The notes under the pieces are model-generated. The model worked only from the letters and a program-made list of their open reading frames with translations. It searched no databases and was not told where the DNA came from. Source: Burkholderiales bacterium (GTDB taxonomy: Bacteria > Pseudomonadota > Gammaproteobacteria > Burkholderiales > Burkholderiaceae_C). Taken from it: 12,080 bases of DNA. The position numbers and the translations under genes were made by a program. Where the stretch lies: positions 1-12,080 of the forward strand of contig SXSX01000072.1 of assembly GCA_005793295.1 (NCBI GenBank). Reading direction: 5' to 3'. Below, piece by piece: positions 5,721 to 11,761 of the stretch (positions are counted from its first letter, which is position 1; every line of letters starts with the position of its first letter).

Positions 5721-7643
5721 TTGATTCCCGGTGCCGTGGATGAGGTGGGCGGGCCTACGATTTTGGCAACCTTCACCGTGATCGCCGCACTGCTTCCGAT
5801 GGCGTTTGTATCCGGTTTGATGGGGCCCTATATGAGTCCTATTCCTATCAACGCCAGCATGGGGATGCTCTTGTCGTTAGCAATCGCGTTTATGGTGACG
5901 CCCTGGTTAGCTCGAATCTGGATGAAGGAAAGCGCTCCAAAAAAGGGAGAGCATTCCACCGGTGAACATCCGACCTCGGGATTGAGTACAAAATTGACGC
6001 CTTTGTTTAAGCGTGTATTTGGCCCCTTGCTAGATGAAAAATCAGGAGGAAAAAACCGCGGTATCTTAGGGATTGGTATTGCAGTTTTAATTGCAATCTC
6101 AGTCGCCTTGCCAGCCACCGGCGTAGTGCTTTTGAAAATGCTTCCGTTTGACAATAAGTCAGAATTCCAAGTGGTAGTGGATATGCCAGTGGGCACCCCA
6201 TTAGAAGAGACTGCAGCCGTTTTGCATGAGCTCAGTGCTTACTTGGCAACCGTACCCGAGGTTACCGATTACCAAGCGTATGTAGGAACAGCGGCCCCCA
6301 TTAACTTTAATGGGCTGGTGCGCCAATACTATTTGCGCTCTGGCGGTGAGGTGGGAGATATTCAAGTCAATCTGCTCGATAAGCACGATCGCAGTGACCA
6401 AAGCCACGCGATTGCAACACGCGTTCGCCCAGAATTACAGCGTATCGGCAGTCTACGCGGTGCCAACGTCAAGGTTGTGGAAGTTCCGCCCGGCCCACCC
6501 GTGCTGTCACCCATCGTGGCTGAAATTTATGGACCCGAAGCGCAGGGTCGGCGCGAAGTAGCGAAGGCCGTTCGAGTGGTATTTGAGAAAACACCCGGAA
6601 TTGTGGATGTTGATGACAGCAGTATTGCGGATGCTCCGCGAAAAATACTCTTGGTAGACCGCCGCAAAGCGGCAATGCTAGGCGTCCCGCAGCAAGCAAT
6701 TGTTACCACTTTACGCACGGGTTTGGCTGGAACATCTGCTACCTACATTCACGATGCCAGTAAATACCCTGCGCCCGTGATTTTGCAGTTGCCACAACAA
6801 AGCCACGGAGACCTCAATGCTTTGTTGCAACTCACTGTTCGAGCAGCCTCTGGCCGCTTGGTGGCGATACGTGAGTTGGTCACAGTCAGCGACACGGTTC
6901 GTGAGCAGCCGGTATTTCACAAAGATTTGTTGCCACTCAATATGGTGGTGGCAGATATGGCGGGAAAACTCGACAGCCCGCTGTATGGGGTATTCGCGAT
7001 GCGTAAAGATATTGCAGCTATTGCTACACCGGGTGGAGGAAACTTAGTCGAATACTTTATCCGCCAACCGGAGGATGCTTTGCGCGAATACGCCATCAAG
7101 TGGGACGGTGAGTCTCAGGTCACCTATGAAACATTCAGAGACATGGGCGCTGCGTATGCGGTGGGCTTGGTCTTGATCTATCTCTTGGTTGTCGCGCAGT
7201 TTGGCTCCTACTTGACTCCTCTCATCATCATGGCACCCATACCACTGACCATTATTGGTGTCATGCCTGGCCACGCCATCATGGGTGCGCAGTACACCGC
7301 TACCAGCATGATTGGAATGATTGCGCTCGCAGGAATTATTGTTCGCAACTCCATATTGTTGGTTGACTTCATCAATCTATTGGTCCGCCAAGGGGTGGCG
7401 TTTAAAAAGGCCGTTGTTCAATCAGCGATCACCCGGGCGCAACCGATTATGTTGACGGGCTTGGCCGCGATGTTGGGTGCATTTTTCATTTTGGATGATC
7501 CGATTTTTAACGGATTGGCGATATCGCTGATCTTTGGTATCTCTGTCTCAACGGTGTTGACGCTGGTCGTTATTCCGACCCTGTACTTTGCTGCGTATCG
7601 CAATCGCAACGAAGCATTGGCGAAAGAAGTGTCTTCTGTTTAG
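5721..7643 (+). CDS. C-terminal fragment of the RND pump, open frame after the premature stop
   Basis: The frame reopens directly after the TAA and runs to TAG 7641-7643. Candidate restart codons are weak (TTG 5721, GTG 5736, ATG 5799) and none has a convincing ribosome site, so independent translation is unlikely. It encodes the end of the TM4-TM6 region, the second periplasmic loop and TM8-TM12. Its intact state over about 640 codons argues that the stop is recent or artefactual. Confidence 0.4.
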   Translation: MIPGAVDEVGGPTILATFTVIAALLPMAFVSGLMGPYMSPIPINASMGMLLSLAIAFMVTPWLARIWMKESAPKKGEHSTGEHPTSGLSTKLTPLFKRVFGPLLDEKSGGKNRGILGIGIAVLIAISVALPATGVVLLKMLPFDNKSEFQVVVDMPVGTPLEETAAVLHELSAYLATVPEVTDYQAYVGTAAPINFNGLVRQYYLRSGGEVGDIQVNLLDKHDRSDQSHAIATRVRPELQRIGSLRGANVKVVEVPPGPPVLSPIVAEIYGPEAQGRREVAKAVRVVFEKTPGIVDVDDSSIADAPRKILLVDRRKAAMLGVPQQAIVTTLRTGLAGTSATYIHDASKYPAPVILQLPQQSHGDLNALLQLTVRAASGRLVAIRELVTVSDTVREQPVFHKDLLPLNMVVADMAGKLDSPLYGVFAMRKDIAAIATPGGGNLVEYFIRQPEDALREYAIKWDGESQVTYETFRDMGAAYAVGLVLIYLLVVAQFGSYLTPLIIMAPIPLTIIGVMPGHAIMGAQYTATSMIGMIALAGIIVRNSILLVDFINLLVRQGVAFKKAVVQSAITRAQPIMLTGLAAMLGAFFILDDPIFNGLAISLIFGISVSTVLTLVVIPTLYFAAYRNRNEALAKEVSSV

Positions 7644-7666
7644 TTTTTAACCCTTAGGAGTTTTTC

Positions 7667-7876
7667 ATGACCTCATGGCAAGTTGTTCGTTTAGTCGCAG
7701 GTGTTTTTATTTTGGTTTCTTTGGCACTGGGTATTCCCTCTAGCCCGATTTTTGTCAATGAGTGGTGGTTGGCGTTCACGGCATTTGTCGGAGCCAATCT
7801 AGCCCAAAGTGCGCTGACGCGCTGGTGCATGATGGAGTCGATTCTTCGAAAATTAGGCATTCAGCCTGGTTGCTAA
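7667..7876 (+). CDS. DUF2892 / YgaP-like small inner-membrane protein
   Basis: 69-aa protein with two hydrophobic segments (about residues 7-24 and 32-50) and a cytoplasm-like tail R-W-C-M-M-E-S-I-L-R-K-L-G-I. This matches the DUF2892 family, which also forms the membrane part of E. coli YgaP (rhodanese fused to DUF2892). The conserved G-A-N-L-x-Q run (42-47) and the single Cys54 before the amphipathic end are typical; a second Cys69 is the last residue. There is no rhodanese domain. Strong start: AGGAG at 7656-7660, 6 nt before the ATG, 23 nt after the pump stop. In other bacteria DUF2892 proteins often sit beside ArsR-type sulfur/persulfide regulators (YgaV, BigR), so a role in thiol or sulfur chemistry at the membrane is plausible. 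Its biochemical role is not known. Confidence 0.85.
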   Translation: MTSWQVVRLVAGVFILVSLALGIPSSPIFVNEWWLAFTAFVGANLAQSALTRWCMMESILRKLGIQPGC

Positions 7877-7887
7877 AGGAGGGTGCT

Positions 7888-8325
7888 ATGCAATTGATCT
7901 GCCCCCACTGCGGTGTAAAAAACCGAGTTTCCGACGACAGGCTGGCACACGAATTAGCGTGTGGGAAGTGTGGCGCAGACATCATGGCAGCCGCACCTGT
8001 TGCCCTTGGCGACGCAGCCTTTGAAGCTTTTATTGCCGGTACGCAACTGCCGGTCGTGGTTGATTTTTGGGCTGCTTGGTGTGGGCCGTGCAAATCCATG
8101 GCGCCCCACTTTCAGGCGGCTGCGAGCGAATTGCCCATGGTTCGCTTTGTCAAAGTAGATACCGATGCGGCACCTGCGGCGAGTAACAAGTACGCGATTC
8201 GCAGTATTCCAACGCTCATTTTGTTTGAAGAAGGCAAAGAACGCGCCCGTATATCCGGAGCTTTGCCCGCGCGTGAGCTCAAAGAGTGGATTCGTGCCCA
8301 CCAGACATTAGGAAAAACGGTATGA
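7888..8325 (+). CDS. trxC: Thioredoxin 2 (TrxC-type, N-terminal zinc ribbon)
   Basis: 145-aa cytoplasmic thiol-disulfide reductase. The N-terminus has C-P-H-C (residues 5-8) and C-G-K-C (29-32), the four-cysteine zinc ribbon that separates TrxC from TrxA. A thioredoxin fold follows, with the active site W-A-A-W-C-G-P-C-K around residues 62-70, and the cis-proline loop in R-S-I-P-T-L near residue 110. Length is normal for TrxC (about 139-148 aa). There is no signal peptide, so it acts in the cytosol. The start is ATG 7888, preceded by a near-perfect AAGGAGGG directly after the DUF2892 stop. The 3' end overlaps the tolC-like gene by 4 nt (ATGA), which argues for coupled translation. E. coli trxC is OxyR-regulated and stands alone; membership of an ArsR-controlled efflux operon is unusual and suggests that the effector or cargo is thiol-reactive. 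Confidence 0.93.
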   Translation: MQLICPHCGVKNRVSDDRLAHELACGKCGADIMAAAPVALGDAAFEAFIAGTQLPVVVDFWAAWCGPCKSMAPHFQAAASELPMVRFVKVDTDAAPAASNKYAIRSIPTLILFEEGKERARISGALPARELKEWIRAHQTLGKTV

Positions 8326-9710
8326 AATTACGAATAGCACCCATACACATGGCCGCCATGGCCCTTGGATTGGGTATTGGGTCGTGTGCACAGGCCCTCG
8401 ATTTAACGCAAGCCTGGCAAGCGACTCTTCAGCATGATCCTCAAAACGCCGTGTCCCAAGCCGCGCGACTCGCTGGTTCTTCAAAAAAGCAGCAAGCGGC
8501 TGCCTTATGGCGACCTTCGGTCGTACTCAGCGCCAGCGCTGGCGCAATGAGCGCAAACACCAGTACAACAGGCGCCAACTTTTCGGCAAGCGGCTTCCCA
8601 ACATCAAACGGGGTGGAGTTCAATACCTCTGTGCAAAATGGAAGCAGCACCCGTTGGACGTTGGGTGCGAAGCAGCCCTTGGTCAGTGCTGAACGCAGTG
8701 CCCAAAGCAAGCAATTGGAGATCGCTTCCAGCGTGTCGGAGTTGGAGTGGCAATCAGCCCAAGCGGATTTGATCTTGCGTACGGCTCAGCGTTACTTTGA
8801 CCTCATGTTGGCAACCCGAAAGCTCGAGGTCTTACGTCAACAACAAAAATCGGTGGATCAAGCGTGGGTTGAAGCCAAAGACCGCTTTGCATTAGGCGAT
8901 ACACCCGTGACTGACAGCCATGAAGCCTTTGCGCGGTCCATGGTGTTGCAAGCCCAGGTATTGGCTGCACACAACGATTTGGAAATGGCTCAAACCGTTC
9001 TTGCACACTCCACGGGACTAAGTCCGTCCGAACTAAATCCTATAGAACCACCTGCAGTGGTTCAATTCGCAGAACAAAACGCGCTCGAAAGTGTTATTGC
9101 ACAGGCCTTGGCTAACAACCAATTGCTGCGGATGCAAGCCGCGCAAGTGCAAGTTGCCCAGCAAGAAGTTGCGAAATTCGGTGCACTGGGTTCTGCCACC
9201 TTGGATGTGGTCGTGCAAGCCGGTCAGGACCGTCTCAGTGGCAGTGGTGATTTTGGCAGTGCCAGCAATACGTCCAACCAACGGATGGTTGGTTTGCAGT
9301 GGACCTTGCCTCTGTACACCGGTGGTTACCGCAGCGCTCGCCAAGAGGAGGCATTGCGGCTGGAGGAAAAAGCCCGCGCCGAACTCGAGCGAAGCCGCCA
9401 ACAGATCAGCCAGCAAACACGCGGTACGTGGCTAGCCTTGCAAACTGGACCCGCGCGACTTGCTGCTTTGAATGCAGCCCACCAAGCCAGTATGGCGAGA
9501 TTGGATGCAACTCGGCTAGGGCGTCAAGTGGGAGACCGCACCACCCTCGACTTACTGCAAGCGCAAAACGATGCGAGTAGCGCGGAGTTGGCTTTGGTCC
9601 AAGCACGATCTGAGTTGATGCTTCACCGTTTGCAAATGGATGCATGGCTTGGCCAACTCGATGAAGCACACTTGGAAAGCGTGAGCTCCCTACTAAAAAC
9701 GGGCCGCTAG
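8322..9710 (+). CDS. TolC-family outer-membrane efflux channel
   Basis: 462-aa outer-membrane factor, expected to form the trimeric exit duct of the RND system. A signal peptide covers about residues 1-27 and ends in C-A-Q-A before L-D-L-T-Q-A-W. Two OEP repeats follow (about 28-230 and 245-455), each with long Ala/Gln/Leu/Glu-rich helices. They include A-Q-R-Y-F-D-L-M-L-A in the first, and the second-repeat equivalents with L-P-L-Y-T-G-G (TolC-like strand/turn) and R-T-T-L-D-L-L-Q-A-Q-N (family hallmark near the C-terminus). ATG 8322 overlaps the trxC stop by 4 nt. An I-G-S-C stretch at residues 19-22 resembles a weak lipobox, so lipid attachment (as in CusC/OprM) cannot be excluded; A-Q-A cleavage by signal peptidase I is my preference. 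Last gene of the operon; no clear terminator follows. Confidence 0.92.
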   Translation: MKLRIAPIHMAAMALGLGIGSCAQALDLTQAWQATLQHDPQNAVSQAARLAGSSKKQQAAALWRPSVVLSASAGAMSANTSTTGANFSASGFPTSNGVEFNTSVQNGSSTRWTLGAKQPLVSAERSAQSKQLEIASSVSELEWQSAQADLILRTAQRYFDLMLATRKLEVLRQQQKSVDQAWVEAKDRFALGDTPVTDSHEAFARSMVLQAQVLAAHNDLEMAQTVLAHSTGLSPSELNPIEPPAVVQFAEQNALESVIAQALANNQLLRMQAAQVQVAQQEVAKFGALGSATLDVVVQAGQDRLSGSGDFGSASNTSNQRMVGLQWTLPLYTGGYRSARQEEALRLEEKARAELERSRQQISQQTRGTWLALQTGPARLAALNAAHQASMARLDATRLGRQVGDRTTLDLLQAQNDASSAELALVQARSELMLHRLQMDAWLGQLDEAHLESVSSLLKTGR

Positions 9711-9721
9711 ACGATGAAACC

Positions 9722-9770
9722 TTGATCTAGGTCTAATACAAAAAACACCTAAACCCCTACGATAGATTCA
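9722..9770 (+). promoter_or_regulatory. Candidate FNR/Anr-type (class II) promoter upstream of the dksA-like gene
   Basis: TTGAT-CTAG-GTCTA (9722-9735 region) has one perfect FNR half-site and one degenerate half (three of five matches to TTGAT-N4-ATCAA). A possible -10 box TACGAT lies at 9758-9763, which would start transcription near 9770. The dyad centre (9728.5) is then about 41.5 bp upstream, the standard spacing for FNR/CRP-type activators at class II promoters. There is no good -35 box, as expected for activator dependence. Start site and binding are inferred. Confidence 0.4.
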
Positions 9771-9789
9771 TATTGCACAAGGAGTTGTT

Positions 9790-10158
9790 TTGAATCTATC
9801 TATAGACACGCATTCTTTCCAAGCCCAGTTACTTGGTTTAAGAACCACCTTGTTGGCGCAAATTTCTGAACAGCGAGGTGGTGTTTTGAGTCGTGCAGAG
9901 GTCGCTGCAGATCATTTTTCTAACGTTCAAGATTCCCATGCGCAAACAACCACACAACGCGATCTTGAGTTTGCGCTTAACGAGCGAGAAACGGCAGAGC
10001 TTGAAGCTATTGACGCAGCGCTTCAACGCTTAGAGGTGGGTACATATGGAGTGTGTGCCGATTGCAGTGAACCGATTACAAAGGCCAGACTGTTAGCCAC
10101 ACCTGAAGTCACGCGCTGTATCGCTTGCCAAGAAAAATCAGAACATCTCTCCCACTAA
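9790..10158 (+). CDS. Small DksA/TraR-family zinc-finger protein
   Basis: 122-aa cytoplasmic protein. Residues 10-80 form a helical, coiled-coil-like region rich in Gln, Glu and Ala, followed by Y-G-V-C-A-D-C (C89, C92) and R-C-I-A-C (C110, C113), the four-cysteine zinc finger of the DksA/TraR C4 family. Such proteins insert a coiled coil into the RNA polymerase secondary channel. The tip-like segment D48-S-H-A-Q-x resembles E. coli DksA D74-R-A-A-Q but has His where DksA has the functional Ala76, so activity may differ. It is shorter than DksA (151 aa) and lacks its N-terminal helices. The start is TTG 9790, preceded by AAGGAG (9779-9784) 5 nt away; no ATG gives an equivalent protein. It is followed 11 nt later by the eRF1-like gene, probably co-transcribed. 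Confidence 0.88.
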   Translation: MNLSIDTHSFQAQLLGLRTTLLAQISEQRGGVLSRAEVAADHFSNVQDSHAQTTTQRDLEFALNERETAELEAIDAALQRLEVGTYGVCADCSEPITKARLLATPEVTRCIACQEKSEHLSH

Positions 10159-10169
10159 GAAAGAACACT

Positions 10170-10544
10170 ATGACTACTTTTCACGCCGTTGTTTGGATCG
10201 ATCACCAAGAAGCCCACGTCATGTTGTTTGACCATGACCATGTGCAAGCCCAGCGCATTAAGTCGCGCAGCCACCATAAGCACCAAGGCAAACCCCATGA
10301 CACAACCGGTTTATTTAGCGAGGTGGCAACTGCATTGGCAGGTGTGCATGAAGTTCTCCTTACGGGGCCTGGCTTGGTGCGAGACCAGTTCCGGGATTGG
10401 TGCAAGTCAAACCAACCTACAGTGGCCAAGGCAACCGTTGATAGCATTGCCAGCGACCACCCCACCGATCCACAAATCGTGGCGATGGCACGCCAGTACT
10501 TTAAGAAATTCGACCAAATGGGTTTAGACCCTGCGCTGGTCTAG
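10170..10544 (+). CDS. eRF1-domain-like 'translational machinery' family protein
   Basis: 124-aa soluble protein. It begins with F-H-A-V-V-W-I-D-H-Q-E-A-H-V (residues 4-17), a beta strand with a typical W-x-D-H motif, and has a His-rich basic segment S-H-H-K-H-Q-G-K (34-41). A Rossmann-like L-L-T-G-P-G-L-V-R-D-Q-F (63-74) follows, and it ends D-H-P-T-D-P-Q-I-V-A-M-A-R-Q-Y-F. I recognise this pattern as the short proteobacterial family annotated as translational machinery protein, related to the bacterial eRF1-like (baeRF) fold. I infer ribosome or nucleic-acid association; no function is established to my knowledge. Start ATG 10170 is chosen over an in-frame upstream codon at 10125 within the dksA-like gene. 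The Shine-Dalgarno is weak (AAGAAAGA), consistent with coupling to the gene before it. An intrinsic terminator follows within 22 nt. Confidence 0.75.
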   Translation: MTTFHAVVWIDHQEAHVMLFDHDHVQAQRIKSRSHHKHQGKPHDTTGLFSEVATALAGVHEVLLTGPGLVRDQFRDWCKSNQPTVAKATVDSIASDHPTDPQIVAMARQYFKKFDQMGLDPALV

Positions 10545-10565
10545 TCCGCTGCATTCCAATAAAAC

Positions 10566-10600
10566 AACAGCCCTATCGCTTGCGCGGTTGGGCTGTTTTT
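10566..10600 (+). terminator. Rho-independent terminator after the eRF1-like gene
   Basis: AACAGCCC (10566-10573) pairs perfectly with GGGCTGTT (10590-10597) around a 16-nt loop and runs into TTTTT (10596-10600). On the minus strand the same stem is followed by TTGTTTTA, so it may also stop the convergent substrate-binding-protein transcript. Confidence 0.8.
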
Positions 10601-10605
10601 GATGG

Positions 10606-10623
10606 CGCACCCCCAAGGGTGCG
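10606..10623. terminator. Second short hairpin between the convergent genes
   Basis: CGCACCC (10606-10612) and GGGTGCG (10617-10623) form a 7-bp GC-rich stem with a 4-nt loop, 10 nt past the stop of the minus-strand gene. It lacks a U-run on either strand, so it may only protect the 3' end of the minus-strand mRNA or pause polymerase before the next hairpin. Confidence 0.45.
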
Positions 10624-10633
10624 ATTCCATAAC

Positions 10634-11638
10634 TTACTTGGTAGACGCATCCCACACGGCGTGTGAGTAAGCTGCTTTACCCGGATCTTTTTTGATCACA
10701 GGTGAGCTGCCACTGGAGAGCAGAACTTTGACTGTGCGCTCATAGGCGGTGGGTTCCAAGTAACCCATTTTCGAAGTGCTTGCGGTGGTGATCAATTTAG
10801 CCACGTTTTCCATTTGGCGTTTTTGAACCTTTTCATTGGCGCTGCCGGATGTATCCGCTTTCACGACAATCTTGGCGGCTTCGGCGGGGTTTTTCACCGC
10901 ATCATTCCAACCTTTAAAGCTGGCTTTCAAAAACTTCGCCATTCGGGCTACAAAGGCGGGATCTTTGAGGTTGGACTCGAGAACGTACAGGCCATCCTCC
11001 AATGAAGCAACGCCTTCTTTTTCGTAGAAGAATGTAATCAAATCACTTTCTTTCACGCCAGCATCAACCACTTGCCAGTACTCGTTGTAGATCATGGTGG
11101 AAATACAAGCGGCTTGGTTTTGCAACAAGGGATCTACATTGAAGCCTTGCTTCAGGATTTTGATGTCGGTATCTGGCTTTAGTCCCAGCTTTGCCATCCA
11201 GTTCAGGAAGGGGTATTCGTTACCGCCGTACCAAACGCCTAAAGTTTTACCTTTGAGGTCTTTGGAGGTGGCCACACCACTGGCTTTTTTGCAGGTCAGC
11301 ATGAGACCAGATTGGTTAAAAACTTGCGCAATGTTGACCAGAGGTACACCTGCCTCACGCGCAGCCAAGGCATCAGGCATCCAGTTCACGACGACATCGG
11401 CACCTTTACCCGCAATCACTTGCACTGGAGAAATATCTGGGCCGCCTGCCTTAATGGTGACGTCTAAACCTGCATCTTTATAGTAGCCCTTGGCTTGTGC
11501 AACGTAGTATCCGGCGAACTGGGCTTGGGGAAGCCACTTGAGTTGCACCGTCACTTTTTCTGCCGATTGCGCAGCAAAGCCACTGACTGCGAGCAGGGTT
11601 GACAGCAGTGTTTTGGATAACTTGGTATTCAGAATCAT
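10634..11638 (-). CDS. ABC transporter substrate-binding protein, NMT1/THI5-like
   Basis: 334-aa periplasmic solute-binding protein. The signal peptide covers residues 1-26 (Lys near the N-terminus, hydrophobic core, cleavage after A-A-Q-S-A). The mature part opens with V-Q-L-K-W-L-P-Q-A-Q-F-A-G-Y-Y-V-A (31-47), the hallmark of the NMT1/THI5 group whose members bind thiamine-pyrimidine precursors, riboflavin, pyrimidine-related compounds or sulfonates. Further landmarks are the V-I-A-G-K-G-A-D-V-V-V segment, G-K-T-L-G-V-W-Y-G-G (hinge region), and Y-N-E-Y about two thirds through. The start ATG 11638 has AGGAG at 11649-11645, 6 nt upstream. It follows the permease gene by 110 nt on the same strand. 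The aromatic Q-F-A-G-Y-Y motif favours a pyrimidine- or thiamine-precursor ligand over taurine/sulfonate, but this is inference. It converges on the eRF1-like gene. Confidence 0.9.
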   Translation of the reverse strand: MILNTKLSKTLLSTLLAVSGFAAQSAEKVTVQLKWLPQAQFAGYYVAQAKGYYKDAGLDVTIKAGGPDISPVQVIAGKGADVVVNWMPDALAAREAGVPLVNIAQVFNQSGLMLTCKKASGVATSKDLKGKTLGVWYGGNEYPFLNWMAKLGLKPDTDIKILKQGFNVDPLLQNQAACISTMIYNEYWQVVDAGVKESDLITFFYEKEGVASLEDGLYVLESNLKDPAFVARMAKFLKASFKGWNDAVKNPAEAAKIVVKADTSGSANEKVQKRQMENVAKLITTASTSKMGYLEPTAYERTVKVLLSSGSSPVIKKDPGKAAYSHAVWDASTK

Positions 11639-11714
11639 GAAAAACTCCTCGTGTTAAAAAAGCAAGAAAAATGGCAGACCTTTGACAGTACACCGGGTGG
11701 GGGATTTAAATATT

Positions 11715-11761
11715 GGGGCAAACACTGAGTGTGGACTGGGAAAAAAGATCACCTTTGCCCC
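11715..11761. repeat. Inverted repeat in the 110-nt spacer between permease and binding-protein genes
   Basis: GGGGCAAA (11715-11722) and TTTGCCCC (11754-11761) could pair around a 31-nt loop that itself contains ACACTGAGTGT (11722-11732). One arm overlaps the last permease codons. Such a stem could stabilise the upstream mRNA or attenuate readthrough, which would set the usual excess of binding protein over permease. No promoter is obvious in the spacer. Confidence 0.3.

Larger units (their letters stand above)
4395..7643 (+). pseudogene. RND-family efflux pump permease interrupted by one in-frame TAA
   Basis: Inner-membrane proton-driven pump of the AcrB-like RND superfamily, about 1082 aa if the stop is ignored. 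N-terminal TM1 is followed by P-R-E-E-E-P-Q-I, as in many adaptor-linked RND proteins. The first periplasmic porter/docking region covers about 45-350, and TM2-TM6 begin near 365. The TM4 segment G-I-L-V-D-D-A-I-V-V-V carries the proton-relay pair D419/D420. Codon 426 is TAA, and the frame then continues without a shift as N-I-H-R-H-Q-Q, so VVV-stop-NIHR replaces the usual VVVENIHR. The second half has the second periplasmic region, TM8-TM12, R984 in G-I-I-V-R-N-S-I-L-L-V-D-F at the AcrB Lys940 position, and R1014 in T-R-A-Q-P-I-M-L-T-G at the Arg971 position. No other stop or frameshift is seen. Start ATG 4395 lies 1 nt after the adaptor stop. Either a recent nonsense mutation, a sequence error, or rare readthrough. 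Confidence 0.88.

Noticed and set aside
9033..9416. 127-aa minus-strand frame opposite the tolC-like gene
   Set aside because: It is antisense to strong OEP-repeat coding sequence, with no recognisable domain.
11639..11748. Thiamine (THI-box) riboswitch before the binding-protein gene
   Set aside because: The conserved TPP riboswitch core (CUGAGA and its partners) is not seen. CACTGAGTG is on the plus strand within a small palindrome and lacks the surrounding helices.
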